Notes: generated by a model from the sequence alone, not told the origin. A DNA stretch of 64,000 nucleotides from Solirubrobacter sp035555675 (GCA_035555675.1 DATMGH010000041.1:41286-105285), one strand, 5' to 3'; numbered from the stretch's first letter, positions 44,091 through 52,781 are shown. Numbers and translations are program-made.

Positions 44091-44684
44091 TTAGGGTTCG
44101 AGGGCGCGCCGCCGCCGGCGGCGGTGGAGCCAGAACGCGAGCAGCCCGACGACGACGATTCCCGCCGCGACCGGGCCGACGATGTTCAGCGCGTGCTCGG
44201 CCAGATCGCCGAGCAGGTAGACGGAGACGGTGATGCTGACCGCCCAGGCGATGCCGCCGAGCGCGTTCCAGAACAGGAACGTCGGCCAGCGCATGCGGTT
44301 CATGCCCGCCAGCCAGGCGGAGGCGATGCGCAGGCCCGCGACCCAGCGGCCGAGGAAGACGGCCTTCGGGCCGTGACGGGCGAAGAACGGCTCGCCGTGC
44401 TCGAGCACCTTGGCGCGGTGGCGCTGCAGCGGGCCGGGGGCGAGGAAGATGCGGCGGCCGAACCGGCGGCCGATCGCGAAGCCGACGTTGTCGCCCAGGA
44501 TCGCCGCGGCGGCGGCGAGGACCGTGAGCGTCGTGAGGTCCAGGTGGCCGCGGTGAGCGAGCAGCGCGGCGCCGATCAGCGCGGTCTCGGCCGGGACGGG
44601 GACGCCCATCGTCTCGATCGCGATCAGCGCGAAGACGAGGGTGTAGCCCACGTTCGCCGGGACGTCGATGAGCGCGGCGAACAT
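44091..44684 (-). CDS. DedA-family membrane protein
   Basis: 197 residues. TMGVPVPAETALIGAALLAH, ILGDNVGFAIGRRFGRRIFL and FLGRWVAGLRIASAWLAGMN are the conserved DedA segments, including the re-entrant loops and the Arg of the GRF/GRW motif. Members help flip or recycle lipid carriers. ATG 44684 is head-to-head with the phosphorylase gene. Confidence 0.92.
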   Translation of the reverse strand: MFAALIDVPANVGYTLVFALIAIETMGVPVPAETALIGAALLAHRGHLDLTTLTVLAAAAAILGDNVGFAIGRRFGRRIFLAPGPLQRHRAKVLEHGEPFFARHGPKAVFLGRWVAGLRIASAWLAGMNRMRWPTFLFWNALGGIAWAVSITVSVYLLGDLAEHALNIVGPVAAGIVVVGLLAFWLHRRRRRRALEP

Positions 44685-44709
44685 GAGCGTCTTGTATATC
44701 GTGCCGCCG

Positions 44710-45498
44710 GTGATCGGGGTGCTGACCGGCTCGGGCTCCTACGCGCTGCCCGGGTTCGAGGGGGCGGCGCCGTCGGTGGTGGCGACGCGCTGGGGCGAGG
44801 CGCTCGTCTCGGTCGGGCGCTGGGCGGGGGTGGAGATCGCGCACGTCTCGCGGCACGGGGTCGGGCATCCGCGGCTCTCCAACCACGTCGACCACCGGTC
44901 GAACATCGCAGCGCTGCAGGAGCTGGGCGTGACGTGCGTGTTCGCGGTGACCGTGTGCGGGGCGGTCGATCCGGACGCGACGCTCGGCTCGCTCGTCTGC
45001 TTCGACGATCTGCACTTTCTGTCGAACCGGCTGCCGGACGGGAGCCTGTGCACGTTCTTCGACACGCCGGGCGCGGCCGACCGCGGGCACTGGATCTACG
45101 CCGACCCCTTCTCCGCGGGCGTGCGGCGGGCGGTGTTGTCGGGTGCTGCTGCGGCGGGCGTGCCGGTGCGCGACGGCGGCTGCTACGGGCACGTGGACGG
45201 GCCGCGGTTCAACACGCGCGCGGAGATCCGCGGGCTCGCGGCGGCGGGCGTGTACGCGGTGTCCCAGACCGCGGGGCCGGAGACGGTGCTGTGCGGCGAG
45301 GCCGAGCTGCCCTACGCGCTGCTCGGCTTCCTCACCGACTACGCCAACGGCGTCCAGGCCGAGCCGACGCCGGTCTCGGTCCTGGAGGAGATGATGACCG
45401 TGTCCGGGTCGGCGTTCGCGTCGGTCCTGCGCGCCGCGCTCCCGCTCGCCGCGGACGTCGCGCCGCCGGGCGTCGTCTACCGGTTCCCGGAGAACTGA
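44710..45498 (+). CDS. Purine-nucleoside/MTA phosphorylase family protein
   Basis: About 262 residues from GTG 44710; GTG 44701 and ATG 44683 are in-frame alternatives. Starting at IGVLTGSGSYALPGFEG matches the IGIIGGSG start of the family. VSRHGVGHPRLSNHVDHRSN is the phosphate-binding region, and CYGHVDGPRFNTRAEIRGLA the substrate loop with GPRFxTxAE. It probably splits methylthioadenosine or another purine nucleoside with phosphate for salvage. TATATC nine bases before GTG 44710 is a weak -10 candidate. Confidence 0.88.
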   Translation: MIGVLTGSGSYALPGFEGAAPSVVATRWGEALVSVGRWAGVEIAHVSRHGVGHPRLSNHVDHRSNIAALQELGVTCVFAVTVCGAVDPDATLGSLVCFDDLHFLSNRLPDGSLCTFFDTPGAADRGHWIYADPFSAGVRRAVLSGAAAAGVPVRDGGCYGHVDGPRFNTRAEIRGLAAAGVYAVSQTAGPETVLCGEAELPYALLGFLTDYANGVQAEPTPVSVLEEMMTVSGSAFASVLRAALPLAADVAPPGVVYRFPEN

Positions 45499-45658
45499 CG
45501 GCGCGCGGCCCCGCGCCGCGCGACCGGCGCCGCCGCGCCGCGTGCTGCGGCGCCGCCGCGCGCCCGGGCCGCGCCGCGCGCCGCGCCCCCACCGCGCCCC
45601 CGGGCCCACGAGTGGTCACTTTCTGGCGCCATGCGCCGCAACGCGACCACTCGCCGCG
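45499..45658. repeat. Intergenic repeat island 3 with one 45-bp palindrome
   Basis: 160 bp between convergent genes. 45499-45608 is CGCCGCGCCGCGCGCC-like low-complexity DNA. Copy F closes the island 5 bp before the S55-like peptidase stop. Confidence 0.8.
45609..45653 (+). repeat. 45-bp palindromic element, copy F
   Basis: The most regular copy: 9-bp perfect outer arms, 7-nt internal loops on both sides (ACTTTCT and GCAACGC), perfect GGCGC/GCGCC inner stem and a CAT loop. Confidence 0.9.
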
Positions 45659-47473
45659 TCAGCGCACCGTCACCGACGTCTCCGCCTGGCCGGAGATCCG
45701 GAACGCCTTGTCGCGGAACGCCTGTGCGCGGGTGCGGCCGAGCCGCAGCGTGACGCCGTCGTACCGCGCGATCGCGCGGACGCCCTCTGCCAGCTCGTCG
45801 AGCGACGCCGGGCCGGGGTCGCCGCCCTCGTCGCGGTCGTCGTCGCCGCCGAGGATGATCGTCGTGATCGCGTTGTCGCCCTGGTCAGCGTCCTGGCCGA
45901 CGAAGCGCAGCCGCTGGGTGCCGCGGCGCGCGTCGCGGGGGATCGTGATCGTGTAGCTGCGCGTCAGCCGGGCGCCGCGTACGCGCTGCAGCGAGACCCG
46001 GACGCGCACGCGCTGGCCCGGGCGCACGGTGCGCGGCAGCGACACGCTGCGCATGAACGCCTGGTCGGCGCCGCGGTGCAGCTTGAGCAGCGCGTTCACG
46101 CCGGTGACGACGGGCGGCTTGCCGATGTACCCGTCGATCATCCCCAGCGCCGTGCCGATGTCGGTCGCGACGCCACTGAACACGGCGTTCGAGATCCCGC
46201 CGTCGTCGCCCTGGGTCGGGCCGGCGGAGACGTAGCGGTTGCAGAAGCGCAGCGGCCGCTTGACGCCGGCGAGCCCGATCCGCGCGCACAACTCCCCGGT
46301 CAGGCGGCCGGGCGAGCTGCCCAGCACGCCCGTCGCCGACTGGGTCACGGCCAGCGGGGCGATGAAGGAGGTCCACGAGCCGCCGCTCGGGAGGTCGACC
46401 GCGGCCTCATCGGCGGCCTGGGTCGCGACCGTCGTCGAGCGGCCGCTGTCCTCGTCGCGGGCGATCGCGGTCACCGGCACCGTGTGCGGCAGCGCACCGG
46501 TCCGGCCCACGACCGCGCTGTAGGCGTCGTTGGAGATCGTGCCGAGGTCGTGCCCGGAGGACGCGAGCTTGTACGTGCCGCTGAGCGAGCCGAGCTGGAA
46601 CGGGTTGTTGATGACGCCGAACACGTACGCGTCCTGCAGCAGCAGCGCGCGCCGGCCGACGCCCTCGAGCGAGTGGCCGAAGACCCACACACGGTCGCCG
46701 TCGACGTAGGCCACGGTGCCGGTCGAGCTCGTCCGCACGTCGCCGTTGGAGTACCCGATCGCGACCGCCGAGCCGGGCCGCAGCGTCTGCGGCGCGAACG
46801 TCGCGAGCGGCCCCGGCGGCACGGCGAGCACGGGCTGGTTGCGCTTCGCCGCCGCCGCGGTGAGCGCGTTTGCGAGCGGCGTGCTCAGCCCGCTGACCGT
46901 GATCGGCATCGCGATCGGCTTGGCCGCGGCGAGCGCGGCCTTCATGCGCGGCGACGCGGCGGCAGTGCGGCTCGCGGCCGCGCCCGACGGCGTCGCGCCC
47001 GCGGACGAGGCGCCGCTCTTCTTCGCACGCGTCTTCGCGCTGCGCGACGGGCTCGAGCGGCGCGCCGGGACGTCGACCGGCGTGCCCAGGATCGCGTCGA
47101 TCGGGGTCGCGAGCACGGTCTTGCCGCCGTACTCGCCGATCACCTCGGAGATCGCGCCGATCACGCGCTCCGTGCCGGCGCCGTCCGGGCAGTAGATCGG
47201 CGAGCCGGAGAACCCGGGGCCGACGCCGGTCGCGTCGACCGCCGGCCCGGACACGCGCACGAGGATGCTCCCGACGCTCGCGGCCTCGCCGGCCGTCACG
47301 TCCAGCACGTCGACGTCGAACGCGCTGATCGCCGTCCCCTGGATCACCGAGTAGCCGGTGCAGTGCATGCCGGCCTGCACCTGCGAGAGTGGCATCGTCG
47401 GGTCACCGGCGAACGCCGGCGCGGCGGGCACGAGCAGGGCCGCGACCACGGCGGCGAGGGTGAACTTGCGCAT
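45659..47473 (-). CDS. Secreted SpoIVB (S55)-like serine peptidase
   Basis: 604 residues from ATG 47473, with a signal peptide (RKFTLAAVVAALLVPAAPAF). GVGPGFSGSPIYCPDG matches the active-site Ser region of S55 (GMSGSP; Ser89 or 91). VWVFGHSLEG (His267) matches the GH motif, though here it follows the Ser, whereas in SpoIVB His comes first; His37 in GMHCTGYS is another candidate. A Ser/Ala-rich insert lies at about 138-185. The C-terminal third is beta-rich. A -10-like TACGCT lies 10 nt before the ATG. The function is unknown; there is no sporulation context. Confidence 0.8.
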   Translation of the reverse strand: MRKFTLAAVVAALLVPAAPAFAGDPTMPLSQVQAGMHCTGYSVIQGTAISAFDVDVLDVTAGEAASVGSILVRVSGPAVDATGVGPGFSGSPIYCPDGAGTERVIGAISEVIGEYGGKTVLATPIDAILGTPVDVPARRSSPSRSAKTRAKKSGASSAGATPSGAAASRTAAASPRMKAALAAAKPIAMPITVSGLSTPLANALTAAAAKRNQPVLAVPPGPLATFAPQTLRPGSAVAIGYSNGDVRTSSTGTVAYVDGDRVWVFGHSLEGVGRRALLLQDAYVFGVINNPFQLGSLSGTYKLASSGHDLGTISNDAYSAVVGRTGALPHTVPVTAIARDEDSGRSTTVATQAADEAAVDLPSGGSWTSFIAPLAVTQSATGVLGSSPGRLTGELCARIGLAGVKRPLRFCNRYVSAGPTQGDDGGISNAVFSGVATDIGTALGMIDGYIGKPPVVTGVNALLKLHRGADQAFMRSVSLPRTVRPGQRVRVRVSLQRVRGARLTRSYTITIPRDARRGTQRLRFVGQDADQGDNAITTIILGGDDDRDEGGDPGPASLDELAEGVRAIARYDGVTLRLGRTRAQAFRDKAFRISGQAETSVTVR

Positions 47474-47483
47474 GGAGGTCGCC

Positions 47484-47489
47484 AGCGTA
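47484..47489 (-). promoter_or_regulatory. -10-like hexamer of the S55-like peptidase gene
   Basis: TACGCT on the minus strand, 10 nt before ATG 47473; GGAGG-like sequence within the spacer complement is absent. Confidence 0.35.
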
Positions 47490-47528
47490 GGCGGTCCAGG
47501 GCCCGAACGGCGCCACCAGACCGAACTC

Positions 47529-48296
47529 TTACGCATTCGGGACAAATCGCCCAGAAACGGCGCGATCCGTGACGCGTGGGGGCGAGGCGCGCTCGCGCTC
47601 GTAGGCCCGCACCCACTTGCGCACCGCGGTGTCGCTCACGCCGTATTTGCGCGCGACCGCACGCCAGCTCGTCGCCGCGATCTCCTCGACGAGCTGCGAG
47701 TACGGCGGCCGCGCCACGCGCCGCGCGCCCGGAATGGGCCGGCCGGCGCGCGCCCAGCGCATCCCGCACTCACGCGAGCAGTAGCGCTGCCGCGGCGCCT
47801 TCGGCCGGAACGGTGCGCCGCACCGCTCGCACGCCCGATCCTCCACTTCCAGCCGGTTCGTGCGACCGCAGTGCGTCTCCAACGTCGCGGCGCAGTTCGG
47901 GCACACGATCCGCAGGTTCTCGAGCCGATGGTCGTCGGCGACGCCGTTGATGTGGTCGAGGATGAGCGCCATGCGCGCGCCTTGCCACAGCTCGTCCTGC
48001 CCACACAGCTCGCACCGGCGCTCCTTGAGCCCGGCCGCGTAGAGCCGCTCCTTGAGTTTCGTGCGCGAGTACCGCGAACCCGCGACGAGCACCTGCGAGA
48101 GGGGAATCGGCTCTCGCTGGCGCGGCGGCGGCGTCCCCGAGAAATGCGCCGTCGAGATCCCCCACACCTCGAGCCACCCGCGCAGCACCCGGTAGTTCCC
48201 GCCCGCCGGCCGCAACCCGAAATGCCGCAGCACCTCGGTCAATGACGACACCCGCGGGACGACCTCCCGGAGCGCGGCTTCCGTATATCGCGGCAC
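47529..48296 (-). CDS. HNH-type nuclease-like protein with zinc knuckles and HTH
   Basis: 255 residues from GTG 48296; TTG 48335, 2 nt after the tRNA, is an alternative. The N-terminal segment SLTEVLRHFGLRPAGGNYRV recurs in actinobacterial HNH proteins. The zinc knuckle CELCGQ is followed by LDHINGVADDHRLENLRIVC and PNCAATLETHCGR, the HNH core. A second knuckle is CERCGAPF with YCSRECG. The C-terminus is a helix-turn-helix (VARKYGVSDTAVRKWVRAYE). It may be a stand-alone homing-type or repair nuclease; its place beside a tRNA suits mobility. Confidence 0.82.
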   Translation of the reverse strand: MPRYTEAALREVVPRVSSLTEVLRHFGLRPAGGNYRVLRGWLEVWGISTAHFSGTPPPRQREPIPLSQVLVAGSRYSRTKLKERLYAAGLKERRCELCGQDELWQGARMALILDHINGVADDHRLENLRIVCPNCAATLETHCGRTNRLEVEDRACERCGAPFRPKAPRQRYCSRECGMRWARAGRPIPGARRVARPPYSQLVEEIAATSWRAVARKYGVSDTAVRKWVRAYERERASPPRVTDRAVSGRFVPNA

Positions 48297-48337
48297 GAAC
48301 ACATGTTCGCGTATGCCCCGGACGGAACCGCTCAAGG

Positions 48338-48410
48338 CTGGGGGGCGAGGACTCGAACCCCGTTTCCCAGGACCAAAACCTGGTGTCTTGTCCAGTTAGA
48401 CGACCCCCCA
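48338..48410 (-). tRNA. tRNA-Gln (anticodon UUG)
   Basis: 73 nt without encoded CCA. The acceptor stem is TGGGGGG with CCCCCCA and discriminator G. The anticodon arm is CCAGG, loop TTTTGGT, CCTGG, giving TTG at positions 34-36. The T arm contains GGTTCGAGTCC. It lies divergently upstream of glmU, a neighbourhood also seen in other actinobacteria. Confidence 0.97.
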
Positions 48411-48440
48411 AATGAGTCGCGGACGGAGCCCGATACTACG

Positions 48441-49820
48441 ATGCAACCGGTGTCCGCGCCCACCGTCGTCATCATCGCCGCCGGCGAGGGAACGCGCATG
48501 CGTTCCGAGCTCCCCAAGGTCCTGCACCCGCTCTGCGGCCGCCCCTTGATCCTGTGGCCGATCGCCGCCGCGCAAGCCGCCGGCGCCGGCAAGGTCATCG
48601 TCGTCGACAACCCGAAGCGCCGGCTCGAGGACTACCTGCCGGACGGCGTCGAGACCGCGATCCAGGAGCAGCCCCACGGCACCGGGGACGCCGTCGCCGC
48701 CGCGCGCGCCCACATCGACCCCGATGCGACCGTCGTCGTCATCAACGGCGACGTCCCGCTGATCACCGCCGCCACGATCGCCGAGCTCGTCAACGCCCAC
48801 GAGGCCGCGGGCGCCGCGGCGACGATGGCCACGATGGAGCTCGAGGACCCGGCCGAGTACGGCCGCGTCGTCCGCACGCTCGACGGCCGCGTCGACCGCG
48901 TGGTGGAAGCGAAGGCCGGCGGCGACGCGACCGCCGAGCAGCTGCAGATCTCCGAGGTCAACACCGGCGTCTACGCGTTCAGCGGCAAGGCCCTCCTGGA
49001 GACCCTCGAGACGCTCGACAGCGACAACGCCCAGAACGAGCTCTACCTCCCGGACACGCTCCCCAAGCTCAAGGAGCAGGGCCACGCGATCGCCGCCCAC
49101 CGGGTGACCGACGCCACGATCACGCTGGGCGTCAACGACCGCAAGGAGCTCGCGGACGTCCGCAAGCTCGCCCAGAAGCGCATCAACGATGCGCACGCCC
49201 GCAACGGCGTCACGATCATCGACCCCGAGACGACGTACATCGACGTCCACGCCACGATCGGCCAGGACACGACGATCGAGCCCGGCACGACGATCCAGGG
49301 CGCGACGACGATCGGCAGCGACTGCCGCGTCGGCCCGCACACCACGATCATCGACTCCATCCTCGGCGACGGCGTGTCGATCCCGCACTCCTACGTCGTC
49401 CAGGCCCGCGTCGACGACTTCGGCACGATCGGCCCCTTCGCCTACCTGCGCCCCGACGCCCACCTGCACGCCAACGCCAAGGCGGGCGCGTTCGTGGAGA
49501 TCAAGAACTCGACGATCGGCGCGCACACGAAGGTCCCGCATCTGTCCTACATCGGGGACGCGGACGTCGGCGAGCGCACGAACATCGGCGCCGGCAACAT
49601 CACCGCGAACTACGACGGGCAACGCAAACACCGCACTAAAATCGGGTCCAACGTGAAGACCAGCGTGGACACGGCGTTCGTCGCCCCCGTCACCATCGGC
49701 GACGGCGCCTATACGGGCGCCGGCAGCGTGATCACCGAGGACGTCCCGCCGGACGCCCTCGGCATCGCCCGCGCCCGCCAAACGAACATCGCGGACTATG
49801 CGGAACGGCGACGGCCGTGA
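48441..49820 (+). CDS. glmU: Bifunctional GlcN-1-P acetyltransferase / UDP-GlcNAc pyrophosphorylase
   Basis: 459 residues from ATG 48441. The N-terminal uridyltransferase has VVIIAAGEGTRMRSELPKVL, QPHGTGDAV and INGDVPL. The C-terminal left-handed beta-helix (from about 250) has hexapeptide repeats and the acetyltransferase residues in VEIKNSTIGAHTKVPHLSYI and GAGNITANYDG. It makes UDP-GlcNAc for peptidoglycan. prs follows with an overlap or a 32-bp gap, depending on its start. Confidence 0.97.
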   Translation: MQPVSAPTVVIIAAGEGTRMRSELPKVLHPLCGRPLILWPIAAAQAAGAGKVIVVDNPKRRLEDYLPDGVETAIQEQPHGTGDAVAAARAHIDPDATVVVINGDVPLITAATIAELVNAHEAAGAAATMATMELEDPAEYGRVVRTLDGRVDRVVEAKAGGDATAEQLQISEVNTGVYAFSGKALLETLETLDSDNAQNELYLPDTLPKLKEQGHAIAAHRVTDATITLGVNDRKELADVRKLAQKRINDAHARNGVTIIDPETTYIDVHATIGQDTTIEPGTTIQGATTIGSDCRVGPHTTIIDSILGDGVSIPHSYVVQARVDDFGTIGPFAYLRPDAHLHANAKAGAFVEIKNSTIGAHTKVPHLSYIGDADVGERTNIGAGNITANYDGQRKHRTKIGSNVKTSVDTAFVAPVTIGDGAYTGAGSVITEDVPPDALGIARARQTNIADYAERRRP

Positions 49821-49852
49821 CGACCGCCGCGCGCCGTACACTCCCTCATGCC

Positions 49853-50878
49853 GTGAGCGCCTTGTCGCCTCGCCCCGGATCGGCCACGTCGCTGCCGCTG
49901 AGCGGCTACGACAAACGCCTGATGCTCTTCTCCGGCCGCTCGAACCCCGAGCTGGCCGCGAAGATCGCCAACAAGCTGGGCCTCGAGCTCGGCGGCGTCA
50001 CGCTGAAGACCTTCTCCAACGGCGAGGTCTACTGCCGTTACGAGGAGTCGATCCGCGGCGCGGACGTCTTCATCGTCCAGCCGACCTGCGGGAACGTCAC
50101 CACGGGCGTCAACGCCAACGACGCGCTGATGGAGCTGCTGGTGATGATCGAGGCCGCCGTCGGCGCCTCCGCGCACCGCGTGATCGCCGTCACCCCCTGG
50201 TACGGCTACAGCCGCCAGGACAAGAAGTCGGCTCCGCGCGAGCCGATCTCCGCCCGCTTGGTCGCCCACATGCTCGAGGCCGCGGGCGCCGACCGCGTGC
50301 TCACGATGGACCTCCACGCCGGACAGGTGCAGGGCTTCTTCTCCAAGCCCGTGGACCACATGACGGCGACGTTCATCCTCACGCAGTACTTCCGCGACCA
50401 GCAGCTGGAGGACCTCGTGGTCGTCAGCCCGGACGCGGGCCGCGTGAAGCTGGCGAAGAAGTTCGCCGAGAAGGTCGGCGCCGAGCTGGCGATCCTCAAT
50501 AAGGAGCGCCCGGCCCAGCAGGTGGCGGAGATCGCCTACGTGATCGGCGACGTCAAGGGCAAGACCGCGGTCATCGTGGACGACATCATCGACACCGCGG
50601 GCACCCTGCGCGCGGCGGGAGAGACGGTCAAGGACGAGGGCGCCAAGAGCGTCTACGCGGCCGCGACGCACCCGGTGCTCTCCGGCGCGGCGTTCGAGAA
50701 CCTCGCCGCGAGCCCGTTCGAGCGCATCGTGGTCACGGACACGATCCCGCTGCAGCCCGGCGCGCCGGACAACATCACGGTCCTCAGCGTGGCCGATCTG
50801 CTGACGGACTCGATCCGCCGGATCTTCACGGACGACTCCGTCGCCGAGGTATTCGGCGGCGAGAACCAGCTCTTCTAG
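49853..50878 (+). CDS. prs: Ribose-phosphate pyrophosphokinase (PRPP synthetase)
   Basis: 341 residues from GTG 49853; GTG 49817, overlapping the glmU stop by 4 bp, would add 12. A -10-like TACACT at about 49837 favours the later start. MLFSGRSNPELAAKIANKLG, VFIVQPTCG, VTPWYGYSRQDKKSAPREPI and AVIVDDIIDTAGTL (PRPP loop) are diagnostic. It makes PRPP from ribose-5-phosphate and ATP for nucleotides, His and Trp. The glmU-prs pair is conserved in many Gram-positive bacteria. Confidence 0.96.
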   Translation: MSALSPRPGSATSLPLSGYDKRLMLFSGRSNPELAAKIANKLGLELGGVTLKTFSNGEVYCRYEESIRGADVFIVQPTCGNVTTGVNANDALMELLVMIEAAVGASAHRVIAVTPWYGYSRQDKKSAPREPISARLVAHMLEAAGADRVLTMDLHAGQVQGFFSKPVDHMTATFILTQYFRDQQLEDLVVVSPDAGRVKLAKKFAEKVGAELAILNKERPAQQVAEIAYVIGDVKGKTAVIVDDIIDTAGTLRAAGETVKDEGAKSVYAAATHPVLSGAAFENLAASPFERIVVTDTIPLQPGAPDNITVLSVADLLTDSIRRIFTDDSVAEVFGGENQLF

Positions 50879-50897
50879 GCCACGGGCCACTTCTATC

Positions 50898-52247
50898 GTG
50901 CTCGAGGTGCTCGATGAGAAAGTGCTGGACGTGTATGAGACCGTTCTCGCCCGCAACCCGGGCGAGCAGGAGTTCCACCAGGCCGCCCGGGAAGTGCTCG
51001 AGACGCTCGGGCCGGTCGTAGCCCGGCGCCCGGAGTACGTACACGCGAAGCTGCTCGAGCGCATCTGCGAGCCGGAACGCCAGATCATCTTCCGCGTCCC
51101 CTGGTCCGACGACCGCGGCGAGGTGCACGTCAACCGCGGCTTCCGGGTCGAGTTCAACAGCGCGCTCGGCCCCTACAAGGGCGGGCTGCGCTTCCACCGC
51201 ACGGTGAACCTGGGCGTCGTCAAGTTCCTCGGCTTCGAGCAGGTCTTCAAGAACGCCGTGACCGGCATGCCGATCGGCGGCGGCAAGGGCGGGTCGGACT
51301 TCGATCCGCGCGGCCGCTCGGACGCCGAGGTGATGCGCTTCTGCCAGTCGTTCATGACCGAGCTGCACCGGCACCTGGGCGAGCACACCGACGTGCCGGC
51401 GGGCGACATCGGCGTCGGCGCGCGCGAGCTCGGCTACCTGTTCGGCCAGTACAAGCGGATCACGAACCGGCACGAGTCCGGCGTCCTGACCGGCAAGGGC
51501 CTGACCTGGGGCGGCTCGCAGGTGCGCACGGAGGCGACCGGCTACGGCTGCGTGTACTTCCTGCAGGAGATGCTGGGTGTCGCGGGCCGCGACCTCGAGG
51601 GCTGCGAGGTGATCGTCTCCGGCTCGGGCAACGTGGCGATCTACGCGATCGACAAGGTCCACCAGCTGGGCGGCCGCGTCGTCGCCGCGTCGGACTCCTC
51701 GGGCTACGTGCACGACCCCGCCGGCATCGACGTCGAGCTGCTCAAGCAGGTCAAGGAGGTCGAGCGCCTGCGCATCGACGCGTACGCCGAGCGCCGCTCC
51801 GGCGCGCGCTACGCGGCGGACCGCCCCGTCTGGGACGTGCCGTGCCAGATCGCGCTGCCGTGCGCGACCCAGAACGAGCTCAACGGCCGGCACGCCGAGC
51901 GGCTGATCGCCGGCGGCGTGATCGCGGTCGCCGAGGGCGCGAACATGCCCTGCACGCCGGAGGCGGTGCGCTCGTTCCGCGAGGCCGGCGTGCTGTTCGG
52001 CCCGGGCAAGGCGGCCAACGCCGGCGGCGTGGCGACCAGCGCGCTCGAGATGCAGCAGAACGCGTCGCGGGACTCGTGGACGTTCGAGCACACCGAGGAG
52101 CGCCTGCGCGAGATCGTGCACAACCTGCACCAGTCGATCTATGAGACCGCGGAGGAGTACGGCGCGACCGGCGACTACGTGGTCGGCGCGAACATCACGG
52201 GCTTCGTCCGCGTGGCCGACGCGATGCTGGCCCACGGCCTGATCTGA
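50898..52247 (+). CDS. gdhA: NADP-type glutamate dehydrogenase
   Basis: 449 residues, hexameric type. FRVPWSDDRGEVHVNRGFRV, SALGPYKGGLRFH (substrate Lys), GGGKGGSDFDP (catalytic Lys region) and VPAGDIGVGARELGYLFGQY are hallmarks. The Rossmann domain has VIVSGSGNVAIYAI. It assimilates ammonia onto 2-oxoglutarate. GTG 50898 is used. It probably shares a transcript with the small DUF2384-like gene 2 bp downstream. Confidence 0.96.
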   Translation: MLEVLDEKVLDVYETVLARNPGEQEFHQAAREVLETLGPVVARRPEYVHAKLLERICEPERQIIFRVPWSDDRGEVHVNRGFRVEFNSALGPYKGGLRFHRTVNLGVVKFLGFEQVFKNAVTGMPIGGGKGGSDFDPRGRSDAEVMRFCQSFMTELHRHLGEHTDVPAGDIGVGARELGYLFGQYKRITNRHESGVLTGKGLTWGGSQVRTEATGYGCVYFLQEMLGVAGRDLEGCEVIVSGSGNVAIYAIDKVHQLGGRVVAASDSSGYVHDPAGIDVELLKQVKEVERLRIDAYAERRSGARYAADRPVWDVPCQIALPCATQNELNGRHAERLIAGGVIAVAEGANMPCTPEAVRSFREAGVLFGPGKAANAGGVATSALEMQQNASRDSWTFEHTEERLREIVHNLHQSIYETAEEYGATGDYVVGANITGFVRVADAMLAHGLI

Positions 52248-52249
52248 CC

Positions 52250-52549
52250 GTGAGCGCGGCCCGCCTGCAACGCGCGCTGGGCCTGAGCGACGAGGAGCTG
52301 CTGCAGATCCTCGGCGCCGATCCGCTGGCGGTGATCGCGGGCGAGGAGGACCTGCGCCCCGAGGTGCACGTCCTCCTCCAGCTGCTCGGCGACGATCCGC
52401 CGCCGCGCGCGTGGCTGACCGCGGGCCGCCCGAGCCCGCTGGAACGCCTCAAAGCCCAGGACTTCGGGGGCTTCGAGGACGCGCTGAGCGACTACCGCGA
52501 GCGCGGGTTCATTCTTCGGGCGTCTTCTTCCCGGGCCAATTCCCCGTGA
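52250..52549 (+). CDS. Small MbcA/ParS/Xre-antitoxin-like (DUF2384-type) protein
   Basis: 99 residues from GTG 52250, 2 bp after gdhA. LQRALGLSDEELLQILGADP looks like a helix-turn-helix. The C-terminal part, LLGDDPPPRAWLTAGRPSPL then ERLKAQDFGGFEDALSDY, resembles the toxin-binding DUF2384 domain (WLRTPNPALGGRTPLELL). No RES-domain or other toxin is visible next to it, so it is either an orphan or has another role. The last 41 bp overlap the convergent DUF4235 gene. Confidence 0.6.
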   Translation: MSAARLQRALGLSDEELLQILGADPLAVIAGEEDLRPEVHVLLQLLGDDPPPRAWLTAGRPSPLERLKAQDFGGFEDALSDYRERGFILRASSSRANSP

Positions 52550-52781
52550 GGTAGTGCCAGCCGAGCGCGCCGTAGCGGTCGACCACGACCCGCGTGACCT
52601 TGAAGATCACGCCCTGCAGCGCGGCCGCGCCGATGATCTTGCCCCAGGAGGCGCGCAGCGTGGTGCCCGTCGGCGGCTCGGAGTCGTCGACCTTCGTCCA
52701 CGCGAAGTCGAACAGCCGCTTCCCGAGCAGCCCGGCGATGACGCCCAACACGATGCCGAACGGCTTGTAGATGAGTCCCAC
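52509..52781 (-). CDS. DUF4235-like small membrane protein
   Basis: 90 residues from GTG 52781; an in-frame ATG at 52820 would add 13. GLIYKPFGIVLGVIAGLLGK is the first membrane segment and the typical start of the actinobacterial DUF4235 family. SWGKIIGAAALQGVIFKVTR is the second. The tail is polar (NWPGKKTPEE). The function is unknown. The 3' end overlaps the DUF2384-like gene by 41 bp. Confidence 0.72.
   Translation of the reverse strand: MGLIYKPFGIVLGVIAGLLGKRLFDFAWTKVDDSEPPTGTTLRASWGKIIGAAALQGVIFKVTRVVVDRYGALGWHYLTGNWPGKKTPEE

Noticed and set aside
41689..45609. Single 1306-codon minus-strand frame
   Set aside because: Only the part from ATG 44064 is a real gene, with signal peptide and GGAGG site. 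The rest runs antisense to the phosphorylase or out of frame through DedA.
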